Shown: in pieces, positions 1 to 12,943 of the stretch
Numbering within the stretch: position 1 is the first letter of the stretch
Layout of the letters: the number at the start of each line of letters is the position of its first letter
From: Lycocorax pyrrhopterus obiensis
Taxonomy: Eukaryota > Chordata > Aves > Passeriformes > Paradisaeidae
Direction: 5' to 3'
DNA length: 64,000 nt
Assembly (NCBI GenBank): GCA_014706295.1
Contig: JACSVZ010000025.1
Location: forward strand, 1,987,786-2,051,785
Notes under the pieces: generated by a model
Seen by the model: the letters and a program-made list of their open reading frames with translations, nothing else
The model's database searches: none
Told to the model about the DNA's origin: nothing
Made by a program: the position numbers and the translations under genes

Positions 1-1039
1 CTTGACTGGGGAGCAGCATTATGTGCAGCACAGGCTGGGCAGCTTCAGCCATCTGTTGACCCCAATAATTTCCCCTGGTGGGACTGCAGAAATACATCCC
101 TGCCTGCTGGTCCCCATTGTCTCTATGGTACCATCGTGGTACCAGTGTAAGAAACGTTCCCATAAGGTTTATTTCTGACCACAGAGTTTATTTTCTTATC
201 CCACTTTTTTTTTTTTTTAAAGTTAAATTATGATAGTTACACTGCTATGATTAATTAACGGCTTTTTCCCTACCTGGTAATATCCCAAAGCCTTTGGCAT
301 TGTTTGAAATTCCAATTATTCAACTCAAACCCAGCGACGGCAACAAAACGAGGAAGTAAAAATGTGGGGGAAAAGCCAGGGCAGGCTTAATGAGCTGGAA
401 GCCAGGGCCTGTCCGTGTGCCAAGGGAAGTCATCTGGAATGAATGTCACACCTGGTTATAAATAGGGTGGCAGGAGTGGCTGTGCCCATTAATGTGGGGA
501 CACGTCCCATGGTGCCTTAACCCGTGGCAGGGCGAACACTGCTCCTCTGCAGGAGCGTTTTCTCGTTGCATCAGTGGATGGAAATCCCCAATATACAGAA
601 AATAATAATAGAATAGAATGTAATAATAATAAAATTTTATATGTTATGTGTATTGTATATTATAATAATGTGGTGTAATAATATAATGGTTGTAATATAA
701 ATAATAGTAACGGCGAATATTTTATGGAGCATAATAATGTCTAGAAAATAAACCAGAGCTGCTGTTCAACGTCAGGGTGGGCTTTCACCCAGGACAGCTG
801 GCAGGTATCCAGATTCCCCTGTAATGATCCCATGCTCATTCCAACAAGATGGCTCCAAAATTCCCGTTGCCATACACCAAATTTAGCCCTCCCGTGTTTC
901 AGAGAACTGCACCACATCTAGAGAGGCAGCACCGAATTCCCACTGCCTGTGCTTATTACACAGTTAAGAGAAGGAGTCAGAATCCCCTCTGGTTAAGTCC
1001 TGCTTAGGCTGTCTGTCCTCCTAGTAAACAGCAGAATTA
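1..1039. other. Left-edge sequence without a recognisable gene
   Basis: This is mixed unique and AT-rich sequence, with a poly-T run at about 207-219 and a TA/TAA-rich patch at about 597-725. No conserved coding segment was seen in six frames. In human the next gene on this side is ZBTB44, which is expected beyond the window edge. Confidence 0.6.
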
Positions 1040-1800
1040 TTGATGTGTAGGAACAGATGTATATTCTGGATGTATATACAGATATACTGTGTCTGTATTA
1101 TGTGTATAAAATATATATAATGTATATAATGTATATATAATACACACTATGTATATATAGATACATTATACAGAATATGATTATTAATTATAATTATTAC
1201 ATATTTTAATAGTTATAAATTCTATGACAATGTGTATATGTATATATTATGTATATATAATATATACATAATATAATGTATATAAATATATTATCATAGA
1301 ATAATAGGATTCTATAATATAACATATATACTACATATATATCTATGATGTACATATAGATAAATAATAAAGTTAGAGTTCTGTGATACTATGTGTATAA
1401 TATGTATATTATGCATATATAATATATATGATATATATAGCTATAATATATATCATTAGATCTATTATATAGATATTATTACTATTAATATATTAATACA
1501 TTAAAAATCTGTATATAATACAATAATATATATCAATATATAATAATATATTTATTATCTATTATATAATAATATGTATTATATAATATATATGTATAAT
1601 AAATCTTATATCTTATATATTATATATATCTATATAGTAGATATAATAAACATATTATATCTATATCATAGATATAATAATATATATTATATAATAGATA
1701 ATATATATTATATTTTATATATATTATCATAGACCCATATAATTCTATAATAATATAAGTATATAATATGTATATCTAGATATACTGTACATGTATAGAA
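1040..1800. repeat. TA-rich low-complexity block
   Basis: About 760 nt consist almost only of A and T, with interleaved TATA, ATAT, TAATA and TATATG words and no fixed period. It probably grew from degenerate TA and TATG dinucleotide or tetranucleotide repeats. Nothing coding is possible here because stop codons fill every frame. Confidence 0.85.
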
Positions 1801-2053
1801 AGGAGGTAGGTGCTCACAAGGCATCTGCAAAACAGAGTTGGTTCAAAATTTCTGCAGAATAATTTCGGCTCCATGGATTTTGTCTGTTCTCTCATGTAAT
1901 ATTTCGGTTCAGCTTCTTAAAACTGAACGAACCATTTATTATCAAGAAGATATGGAAAAGAGAGATTTAAAATCTCTCTGGGACAGAGATAATAATAATC
2001 CTGAGGAAAGCGCAAATAAAGACAAATGCAAAGAGATAAAAGGCAGGAAATCC

Positions 2054-2059
2054 TTTATT
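2054..2059 (-). terminator. possible distal ADAMTS8 poly(A) signal (AATAAA)
   Basis: The minus strand reads AATAAA about 2.8 kb past the stop codon. It is the first canonical hexamer noticed on that strand, but lies in AT-rich sequence where chance matches are common. A 2.8 kb 3'UTR is possible for this family. Confidence 0.25.
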
Positions 2060-4087
2060 GAAGGGGTAAAGGCAGAGCCACAAACAGATTGTTTTCAAAA
2101 TTAAAAACAAATACAAACAAGAGACTAAAAATCAGAAAATTGTATTTTCCCCCCTCTCCTCAAGATGAATTCCAAAGCTTAATTTTGGCTGGATTTGTTA
2201 TGCTTGCAGAGCTTGGTTGGTACACCAGGGAGGAGGGAAACACCAGTCAGATACCAGAGTGGATAAACAATGAGCAAAGACATCCCTTCTCCGAGCTCAC
2301 TGCAGCTTTCAGAGAGGGGATGTGGGAGCAGCACGTTAAAACACAGTCTTTTTTAATCTCTTTTTTCCTTCTTTTTTTTTTTTTCTTCTTTCCAGACCGC
2401 TACTGTACAAAACCAAACAGAAATTTATAATAAATACCTAACACAAGAGGCTCAGTACATTGCTACAATCCTTCACTGAAGGGAAACATATTTTTATATA
2501 TACATATATATAGCCTAATATATAACCTCTTAGACTTAAATCAGCGTAAAGGCTACTTGTTTTTACAGAAGCCTGGGGCAGGAATTCCACTTGGCATCAC
2601 CCAGACCCCACACCTCAACAGAGCATCACTGCCTCTGGTCCCCCCCATCCCAGGGGGATCCTCCACCTTCCTCCTTGCTGGAAAAGCAGCAGGATTTGCC
2701 CTCAACAAGGAGTTTTTACATCTAGGAAGCTCCAGCTAAGCAGCTGCGCAGTGATTATAAAAAAACTGGAAAAGCCCCTTGGCGTGCACGACTCCTGTGT
2801 GATAAATACAGACGTTTTCCTTGGCACTGTCTCAGACTGATATTCCTGACCCATCCTAAATGCTGGTGGTGACACTGGAGAGGAAACACATGCTGGCTTT
2901 GAGTTAAAACCCTGCCAGACTCAGAGGGGAAAAAGAAAATAACCCTGCACGGCTACATGACTTTAGCATCCAGCTATTTGTTAGAACTTAAATTCCTGGA
3001 GATTAATTAGCAGATGCAGAACATTGCCCAAAGGTAGGTCTGTACCACAGGCCAAACAGCTCTGCATCCAAACTCTGCAGCTGGCCTTTGTTTTTTTTTT
3101 CCTTTCCTAAAAAAAATAAATGAGCCAAGCCCTCAATACCCTCAGTCCTGGGCTGCAGCTCCCGTGGTTTTGATAGAAATCATGTATGGGAGATACAACA
3201 GGAATATTTCATGTTTTCAGGTAAACAGTAGGGTTTCTGTCTTCAGTAGAGCAGCTCATCCCACCATCCCATTCCAAACCTGTCTGGACAGCGAGGAAAG
3301 GGTCTCACACGAGCTGGGCTCGCTCAGGCAAAAGGGACAAGGAAAAGGATTCGCTCCATAAATGTGAATGGGGAATCTGAAACATCAAAAATTCCAGCCC
3401 TCCTCCCCTTCCTATGAGAAAAAGGCAGATCCCACTGGAAATTCAACATTTTGCTGCCAAAAAGGAAGCCAGGGAAGGCAGGGTATGAGAGAGGAGCCTG
3501 GAGATACTGAATTGCTCATCCAGCAATAGCAAAACCTTTCCAAATTCCATCCCCGCTCCCCAGGCACTGGCTGCTGCCAGCACACGGCCAGCGATTGCTT
3601 CGGAAAGGGCAAAGTTCAGGGTCTGAGCAGCCATCTGTGCTGGGGCCAGGCAGCAGCTGGGCTGGCGAGAGGCATGTGGCTGCTTCCCACTGGGAAAGAG
3701 CAGCTCCAGCCTTGCCAGGCTTGGTTTTGGACTGAGAATTGCTTAAGCAAGGCTGGAGCTGGCACCAGATCTGAGCATCTTCACCTCTCCCAGGCAAGCA
3801 GAGCTGAAGAGCAGCACTGGTCACCTCTGGCATGATCTACAGATCCTGGGCTCATCCCTGCTGCAAATCAGGCTAGTGAAATTATCTCCAAAATTAGAGC
3901 AGAGCTGAAAAAATGAGCCCACAGGGGACTGAAAGCCAAGGATGGGAAAGGAAACGCTGGCACACCAGAGTGCCTGCTCCAGAGGGCATCACAATAGGCA
4001 TTTCACAGTCAGAGCACTGCAGAATTAGGAATTAATTAATCCTCACAGTGGCCCTGTAAGACAGATCAGGTGTAATTAAGCCTTGGT

Positions 4088-4093
4088 TTTATA
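4088..4093 (-). terminator. possible ADAMTS8 poly(A) signal (TATAAA variant)
   Basis: The minus strand reads TATAAA about 740 nt past the stop codon. I saw no canonical AATAAA on the minus strand nearer than 2059-2054. The true 3' end of ADAMTS8 cannot be decided from the sequence, so this is a weak candidate. Confidence 0.2.
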
Positions 4094-4827
4094 GCTGGAG
4101 AAACAGAGGTGTGGGGTAACAGCTCTAGGAATAACTGCAGATGCTGGGGTGTTTGGAGATAGAGATTTGTCGCCTTGTAGATTATAAATCCAGCAGAAAC
4201 CACCAGGACCACCTCTCACCTGTCCTCCTGCCTAATTCAGGCTAGGATCTGGCCCTCAGCTTATTCCTTCTCCCATCCACACGAGCAATTCATCTCCCAA
4301 GTTAAACCCCCAGCTGATAAAACACTCCTCATGCTCAAGGACACCCAGGCTGCTGCAGGGAGGGGATGGCAACCCATTCCATGCCTTTTGTGAAGAGATC
4401 CCAGTTTTATCAGCAAAGACACCCACCCTGCACCTCCCTGACCTGCAGCTGGGATGGGGCGATGGCAAAACCAGGCTCCGCATTTTCTCCAGTGCCAAAC
4501 CCCAGCAAACCTTACAAAAGGAACCTGCAACCACATTCAATGACAGCTCTTTGGAAACACCCTACGGATACGCTTATTTTTCCCTTTAAGTTACAACTTG
4601 CCTGCGAGCAGCCAGCCAGAAAGAAAAGGAAGAAAGAAAGGAAAAGAAGTGATTCCTCCCTGTTTTGCCGCCGTTATTCTCCCCTCTGAGGTAGACATCG
4701 ATGCGGTGGGGATGAACCACTGGAGAGTGGTTATTTGTCTGGCGAGCGAGCCCACGGCACCCTCGCTGTCCCGCCCCAGGGTGGTGGAAGCCCGTGGCAC
4801 CCTTGACTCCGAGCACCCCGGCAGGGC

Positions 4828-5560
4828 TCAGCACTGACGCAGCACGCAGGCCGTGGTGGCCAGCGGTGGCCCTGGCGAGCTGCATTTCTCCGGGGCGGTG
4901 ATTTTACCGGCGTAATCAATGCAAGAGGCGTTGCGCGTCCGCACGCCCTCGCCGCACGTTTGGGAGCACGGGGACCAGGGACCCAGGCGCCAGAGAGGGC
5001 AGGGCATGTCTCCACAGGGCTTGATGTCCTCAGGCTTGAGGGATCTGTTGCAGGCCGAGGAGGTTTGACCCTCCACATCCCGGCAATCCACCGTCCGCCG
5101 CTGCCAGCCGGAGCCACACGTCTTGGAGCACTCAGACCAGTCACCCAGGACCCACTGGGAGGTCAGCATCGGTCGGATGACGTTGACCGACTTCTTCTCT
5201 TTGCCCTTCTGCTTGCTGAAAGGGACGTCCTTGGGGATGAAGAAGGTGTACTTGACTTTTGGTGGGAAGACCTCACTGGCAATTGTCAGCAGCTGGACGG
5301 TCAGGGGCTCTGGGAGCTGTCGGAAGCTCTGCAGCCTCTCCAGAGTCGTCATGGAGCCGCTGTATTTCAGGATGGTCCCCTTAATGAGGATGTCCTGCTC
5401 CATGGCTGAGATGGCAAAGTCTCCGTTCAGCAGGTACTTGCCCTCCAGGGTCTTCAGGGCCAGGTAATTCCCATCGTGACGGACGCCTCGGTGGCTGCGC
5501 TGTTTGATGTCGATGTTGGTGGCTCCGGCGGGGATGGTGACAATGTCGTTGTAGCCGTAT
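4828..5560 (-). CDS. ADAMTS8: ADAMTS8 exon 9 (spacer and two C-terminal TSP1 repeats, stop)
   Basis: The exon has 733 nt from a CTGTGCAG acceptor to the TGA at 4830-4828. It encodes the cysteine-poor spacer ([18 protein letters not shown] onward), a TSP1 repeat starting [15 protein letters not shown], and then a further 54 residues starting [14 protein letters not shown] and ending in VLRQC. Human ADAMTS8, as I recall it, stops at the CPL just before the last repeat. In ADAMTS15 the equivalent last exon also ends with two TSP1 repeats. Confidence 0.94.
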
Positions 5561-8500
5561 CTGCACAGGGAAAAGGGACACGGTTATTTTTCAAGGCTTA
5601 CCAAGAGCACACCTGTGTCGGGAATAGCACTTGGGATCCTGGCTCTGAAGCTATCTCTCTGGAACCCCGAGCGCTCAGGAGCTAGAAATACTGCAGATGT
5701 TCTAGATGTGAGCTCAGCTGGAAGATTTCACTGAATTCCATATGAAAATGAGCGATGCAATCAAATGAACAGCCCTGTGATTACCAGCCTAGGTGGGAAA
5801 TCCCCCTCGCTCCCTATGTCTGGAAACGGTGAAGTGTTTGGGACTGCAAGCCTGCCACTGGTGATGCTGAAGGATGACATCGTCTACTGACAGATAATAT
5901 GGAGATTATATAGATGTAGATATAGATACAGATATAGATGTAGAACAACACAATAGGAGGGAGTCTCTGCACTCTTAACTCACTTTTCGAAGGGTTTTGC
6001 AGCCACCACTACAATGCAGACGTAATCCCATTGGAGGATACGGAGGGCATTCCCATGCCAGGGAAACATTTTCCTGCAGAGCCAGCCAAGGCCCATCCCT
6101 GGAGCACCACAGCTCCCGGGACAGCACGCGGAAGGTTTCACTTGAGCCCTCAGCACTGTGACTCACACTGTGGGGCCAGCAGGATCGTTTTCCATGGATC
6201 CCCATGGTGGATGCTGCGGTCAGTAATTAAGTTCAGAGTATTTTGGAAAAAAGCCTTTGAGTCAAACTCTGCTCTCCGTCACCCTGGCCTCCCTCACCCT
6301 GATCTTAATGGGATCTCTTCTTGGCTGTAGCTCCTACGCTAATCTCCCTTTAGTCAACCACAAACAACACACAGGAGAGTGGAAGCCCCGTTTCAGCTGT
6401 TCCCTGGAAGGAAAGCTTTTAGGAAATCTAATTTGACTGTGTGAGTCACCTCGCTGCATGGAATTGGATGGTTGGGCTTTTGTTACGGTTTTCCAACAAA
6501 AGCCTTAAACTCTGCTCTTTGGCAAAGCCACGGAGATGTTGGGTGAGGGAAGTGGCTGCCTCAGTGCCCTTGTCCCAGGATTCAAATTCACCCTCAAGCC
6601 CAGGGAAAAGCTATTGAATATTTACATCACACGTCAGCCCTTGAATATGCGTCCAACTCACTGCACGGGGGTGAAACGGGTTTTGTAAACTTGTTGGGGC
6701 AGCAGATTTATTTGTAGTGGTGTACCGAGCCCGTCACATCAGTTATTATTTTAGGAAATAAGCTCTACTTGGCTTGTATAATTCTGCCCTGAAATAAACT
6801 GAGCTTAAGCCCCGGAGCCTGGGGAGGAGCCCAGGCTCTCGCAATGCCAGCCAGCTGAGGATGCTGGCTTGGATCCTTATATATTCCTAGCCTAGAACTT
6901 TAGCCATAGAAAAAGGGGGATGAGAGAGGATGCTGGTTTTCCTCCCACAGCCCATCCCTGCAGAACCTTCTCCCTGGCGCCTCACTTGGATCTGTTGAGC
7001 GAGCCGGATATTTTCCTGCAAGTGGAGCCATTGCCACCGCACACCCCGCACTTGTCCAGCTTCTTGGAGGACCCAATGACGTGGTCACAGCCAGCCTTGA
7101 TGCACTGCCCGTGGACGCAGATGGAGAGGGTCTCTGGGCCACACAGCGTCCCATCGATCACCTGGGAAAGGGGGACGCAGAGGAGTAATGAGGGGATGAG
7201 TTCTGAAATGGGGTAAACAGGAGTGATTCCCATCACCAGGGATCTTACTGTGGTGATTCCCATCACCAGGGATCTTACTTTGGCCTCAAAGACTTTGAAT
7301 TCGCTCCTCCCTCGGGCTCGGCAGAAGAGTTTGCATCGGTCTCGCGGGGACACTCCCGCATACTTAGGAACCCACTCCAAGCGATTCCCTTCCAGATCCG
7401 TGAAGTTGTAGCTGTTGTACTTCTCACACTGCTGCTCCCGAAAGCTTTTCCCTGAAAGGAAAGGTGAAACATGGCCCAAAATCCACGGGAAGCTGGAAGG
7501 AGCTGCTGTCCTTGGCCATCACAGAGATGTGGGAGTGAGCTAAGGATAGTGGGAGCACGTGGTGAGCGTGCAAGCAGAGGAGGAATGTCATGAAGGAGGG
7601 ATCCCACACACCTTCCACCAGCCGGAGAAGGTCACAGCCCCCAGCAGGAAGCTGTTGCTCCCCCCAGATATGAACACTTAAGGGAGAGCAGAGCAATCCC
7701 TGCAATGCATTCTGGAGGAGTAGGAGCGGGAGCTGAGCGTGCAGTTGGGAATTGTCATCCTTACCATCCAGCGGGCACTCTTCGGTGTGGCAGGACTGGT
7801 ACTTGGTTCTCTGGCCCTCACAGTAGCTGCCGCCGTGCTGGGGCCTGGGGCTGTCGCAGTGGCGGTGGGAGAACTGGATGCCTCCCCCACAGCTCCGGGA
7901 GCAGGAGCCCCAGGCGCTCCACGGGCCCCAGCCGCCGTTCACCGCTGGCTGCAAGAGGCCAGGAGAAGCTGCTAAATCCATCTCTGAGCCTGTCCAGCCC
8001 CAGCTGCTCCCTCCCAGAGCATTCCCACCACCCCCCAGTGCCCCCATTACCTGGGGTTTCAGGGCATCCTGCTGCACACAGCGCCCGTCCCAGCACAGCC
8101 CCTTGGCTTTGCATGGGGTTCCATCGGCCCAGGGCAAGCTGCCATTCTTGGTGTGGCAGAGGGGCTCCCCGCTGCCGGTCCTGCACCACAGCTGGGCGCA
8201 AATGTCCTCCTCCGTGGTGTTGGGGCAGTGCTGGAAGTCCTTGCCAAAGATCTGCTGGCATTGCTGGTCCAGGCTGTACAGGGCTCTTTGGCCGGGCAGC
8301 TCGGCAGGCAGGGAGACGGGCTGGGCCGGGGCGTCCAGCAAGCAATCACCTGGGCAAGGTTCAAGAGTTAGGCTGGAGGTGGATCTATCAGGGCTTGACT
8401 CCGCTGACTGCACCAAGCAGGCACCCCACACCTCTGTCCATGGTCTGGTTTGATTCCCCCTTCACCCCACACACCCCTCCAGGCATTGCAGAGAGCCTGA

Positions 8501-11500
8501 GCAATTAAGGAAAAGGTTGTTTTGAGTGATGAGGTAGCTGATCGAGCCTCACCGTGCCCTCCGTCCAGGAACTCGGTGAGGTACATGGCGCTGCAAGGAG
8601 ACCAGGGCTCGGTCTTGTTCAAGTGGACGAAGAGCGCGGCCATCACGTGGTGCTCGCCAAGGGGCCCGAAGAGCCGCTCACAGTTCTTGGAGTCGTCGTG
8701 GGGCATGCTGAGCACATGGCCTGGGGAGGGAGCAGAGAGCATGGCAGAGCTGAGCTCCCCAGCCCAGCTCCTGCCCCTTAGCAGATGGTGTGTGGGAGCA
8801 TCTGTAAGGTACCAAGCAGCTCCTGCTTCTGCAAAAGCTATTTGCTTCCATAAATCAGAAAGAATAAAGAGCTGCTTGCTCTGTCTCAGTGGTACAGCCT
8901 GCTGTGTGCACAGCAAAGCAGCCCAAACTTGTAGAAACCCAGAATGGTTTGGGATGGAAGGGAATTAAAGCTCATCTTGTTCCACCCCCTTCCGTGGACA
9001 GGGACACCTTCCACTATCCCAGGGTGCTCCAAGCCCCGTCCAACCTGACCTTGAATGTTCCCAGGGATGTGGCAGCCACAGCTTCTCTGGGCAACAATTA
9101 GTCAGTGCAGGAATGGCAAACTGAGGGAGAGATGTGCTTGATCCTATGCCTGAGCTCATCACAACAGGTAAATCATAGAATCATTACGGTTGGAAAAGCC
9201 CTCCAAAATCCTCAAGTCCAACCTGTGACCCATCCCCACCTCGTCAACCACACCTGAGCAGTGAGTGCCACGTCCAGGCGTTTCTTGAACAACTCCAGGG
9301 ATGGGGACTCCACCACCTCCCTGGGCAGCCCCTTCCAATGCTCGACAACCCTTCCAGTGAAGAAATTCTTCCTGAATTGGTGCAAATGCACCAATTTACA
9401 ACAATGTGGGCACTTCTCAGTGTTTCTGCTGGTGCAAACCAGCTTTTGTCAGTGCCAGAAGCTCCCCAGGGCTTAGTGGGTGGTCCCCAGCCAGGAGATG
9501 CTGGTGCTGGGCTGTGCCACAACCCCTCCCAGCAGCAAGTTGGAAGAAGCAGACTTCCCCTTGGGAAGGGATGCGTTACCCAGTTCATGAGCCAGGGTGT
9601 AGGCTGCCTGCAGGCCCTCGTCCTCGATCACGGAGCAGCTCTTGTTGCGGTCGCACATGGTGCCGATATCCGCCACTCCCAGCGTGTCGCAGCTCTGGTG
9701 TCCGCAGAAGTCCTGTTTGTGCCGGGCAGGGGGAGCGGTCAGGCAGGGAGAGGGGGTCCCACGTTCAGCCCCAACATCTCTGTGGGCAGCCGGAAGGCAG
9801 GGGAAACTGCACCCCAAGTGAAACCACCCCCCCAGCTGCGTTGCTGCAAGCTCCATTCTCTGCATGGCGGGGCATCGACCTCCGTGGCCAACCCCCTTCT
9901 CTCCCTCCATGGATGCCCTGACCCCTTTCCCTTCCGCCCCGGGGCACTCCCCAGGGACGCTGACCTGTCTGGTGAGGAGGATGGCAGTGTCGTAGTGCTC
10001 CGGGTGCCGGTCGCTCGGGGGGTTGAACCTTTGCTGCCAGCTGCAGAAGTTGCGCAGGGTGAGCCCGCCGTTGTCGGACACCTCCGGCCCCGCCGCTGCC
10101 TCCTCCACCACCAGCACCTTCACCACCACCAGGTTGATGGAGTTCCTCAGGCTGGGGTGCTTGTAGATGCGAGCTGCCATGGACATCAGGGTCAGGACAT
10201 GGTTCTGTGGGGGAAGAGATGGCCAGGCAGAGCCTGGGTAAAACCTCTGCTACGGGGCAATTTTTTTTGTTTCATAAGAAGGAATCAGCCTCATTTATGA
10301 AGCCCATCACATCCAGACCATGGGCTGATGGAGTCAGCGCTGCCTTTCCTGTATGTGATGCTTTACACCTTGTGCTGGTGGACAAGCCCTGCACCCCCTT
10401 CTCCAAATGCTGTGTCTCCCCTCCCATGAACCCTTTGCACCTAAAAATCCCTCTGGAAGAAATTCCTTGGGGAAAACCTGAGCATTCTGGAGAGTTCTCT
10501 GCATATTCCCAAAGCATTAACCCTGCCCTCGCTGCCCCACGGCAGGAGCAGACTCACACACATCTTGCTGGTGCAAAACCACCCAGCAAAACTTCTGCCC
10601 GTGCTGGTCACAGGGTTTGAACCCGACATCCTTGGCGGCAAACTGGGACTAAAACACTTTGACAGCCAAGCCTTTGCCCGGCAGCATCCCCTGCTCGGCG
10701 ATGACCAGGGATTACTTCATATGTCAAAAGCGCCAGCAATGCTTAGGCTGATGTAAACATCTTATCGGAGCATCAGAATTCCTCCTCTGCTTGGCATCCC
10801 TCACGGCTGGAGTCAGGAGAAAAAAATGCAGCTATTACACAATATAGTATTGGGAAAGAGAAAGTGGCTTCTCTCCTCCCCAGACAAATTACACCCTGCG
10901 GTCTCAATTCAGAGCCTAATTAAACTGGAAGGACTCGATGGGAGCCCTGTCCGACAGCCAAGTTTCACCCAAAATACATTTCCTGAGCAAAGCTGACTCT
11001 GTGTGCCCATCCATCACGGTACTGCCAGGACAATGCCATTTTCTGAGACACAAAATGCTGTTTCCTGAGCAAATGAGGGAGATGTTGAGGGAGATACAGC
11101 ATATTTGCTGCACCGAGAGCCGCCTGCCCAGGGCACTTGTGGCTATTTTAAATTATTCTGCCACATTTTATCCCGTCACTGGCAGCTCCATGTAAACAGA
11201 TGTTTCGTTTCAACAAGACATGTCCCAAGTCCTCCCCGGCTCATTATCCAAGGGCAGGCCCCAGCAAGGCTGATGGGAGCAGTGAATAGACTGGTTTATT
11301 TAGACTGGCCAGATCTCCACGCCGTGACTCACATCCCAGCCCAGAGCATGCAACTCGTGTCACGGAGAAGTCACCGCAGAGGCAAGAAATCCAGGCGAGA
11401 TCCCCACAAGTGGTTGCTCCATGAAACTTGGGGGAATTGTTCACCCTGTGGGGAAAGTCCATTGGGAACCTTGCTAAAAATATCACAAAGCCTTTCTAAA

Positions 11501-12894
11501 ATTACACCCCTGATGATCTAGAAGGATGCTCTGCACTGGAGCTGCCCATCACGGGATCATCCCTCATTTCCAAGGGAATAAATCCAGGCGCATCCTTTTC
11601 TAACCCATTAGAGGGTTCTGTCCACAACAGTAGATATGACCTGAGATCAGTTCATACCACAAATCCCCCAGGACACCAACCCTCACATCCTCGGGGGTAC
11701 ATCCAGCCAAAAGCCTCTTTCAGCAGCAGGAACAGAGGGACTTGGAAAACATCTGTCCACCTTCCCTGTGTGTGGAAAGGGAAGATGGAAAGCAAACCGA
11801 ACAAACGGCTATTTAGTGAAGATTAAAAGGTCAAATTCACTTGTTCCACCATCTGGTATCTATTTATACCCATCCCTGGCCCGTGCAGGAATTGGTTGGG
11901 TTTCAGATGGACCCTGACTGCTCCAGGGAGAGCAGCAATCCACCTGCACTGCCTCGGCTTGGCCAAGGGCTTGAAGCCATGGCCAAAAGCAAATGATGGG
12001 ATCCTCAGGGCTCAGGAGAGGCCAGCTGAGAGCTTCTGGCCAACAACTGGCTGTGGATGGGCTGAGTCCTGCTGGTCCCATCCTCCTTCTGCCTTCGCAA
12101 ACAGGCTCTGGCTCGACCATCCACCTGGGAGGGAACGCTGCCTTCTCCAGGGTTTCCTTCCCAGCACCGAGGCTGAGGATGTGGGTATTGGGATCAGGTG
12201 CAAGGCAGGATTTTGGGTAGGGTTTGGGGAGCCCAGGGCTGCAAACAGATTGCTTTCTGCCTTCCTGCCAGGCACTGCAGCCCTGCAGGCACAAGGAGCT
12301 TCCCGGCCATCTCCAACCAGCATCCTGGGAGATCTGGCAGAATGTCTGGTAAACACAGCTGGAAAGTCGGCCTCTCACCTGCTCTGGGGGGAGAGGACAC
12401 CAGTGTGAGCCAGAGAGGGTGGTGGAGTATCCCTTCTCTGCCCCATGCACTGCATTAATGCCAAGGCACTATGGAGGGTGATGCCCCACAAACCTCCCTC
12501 CCCTTTTCCCCCAGCTGCAGTCCTGGGCTCCCTCTGCTCTCAATATCAAATTCCACCCACTTCCCCCTAAAAATGAGGAGGGATGACTTTTGTCTGACAC
12601 ACCTGCATTACGGCAGCCCCGATATCCCTTCTGCCACAGCATCCCTGTGTTGGGAGAGCCCTGCCCTGAGCCAGGCACTGCCTGCCAGGAGCCTTCCAGC
12701 AGCAAACTGCACAGGCAGAGGGACAGGGAAAATAAATACAAATCAGAGCAAGGGGAACTGAAGCGGTTGTCTTTACCCTCATAACACTGGAGGATTTTGC
12801 TTTCTGATACAGGCTCTTGCAAGCCTCTGCTTACATTCCCTGTCATGAGAACCACTCAGAAGCTGAAGCCTGCAAAGATCCCCGAACGCTGGGG

Positions 12895-12943
<49 letters not shown>

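Larger units (their letters stand above)
1801..4827. other. Downstream region of ADAMTS8, including its 3'UTR
   Basis: No second gene was seen. The part next to 4827 must hold the ADAMTS8 3'UTR. The plus-strand T-rich run ending in CCAG at about 2341-2396 looks like a splice acceptor, but no coding sequence follows it. Short open frames here are explained by chance. Confidence 0.6.
8721..9579 (-). other. ADAMTS8 intron 3
   Basis: This intron of 859 nt is nearly half filled by two CR1 fragments, at about 8935-9096 and 9171-9378, both in the sense direction of the gene. The rest is unique sequence without a visible feature. Confidence 0.8.

Noticed and set aside
2341..2430. A plus-strand splice acceptor (long T tract followed by CCAG at about 2396)
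   Set aside because: No conserved coding sequence or matching donor follows, and the region is AT-rich and probably the far downstream flank of ADAMTS8.
7705..8508. Long plus-strand open frames across ADAMTS8 exons 5 and 6
   Set aside because: They are shadows of the GC-rich coding exons on the opposite strand.
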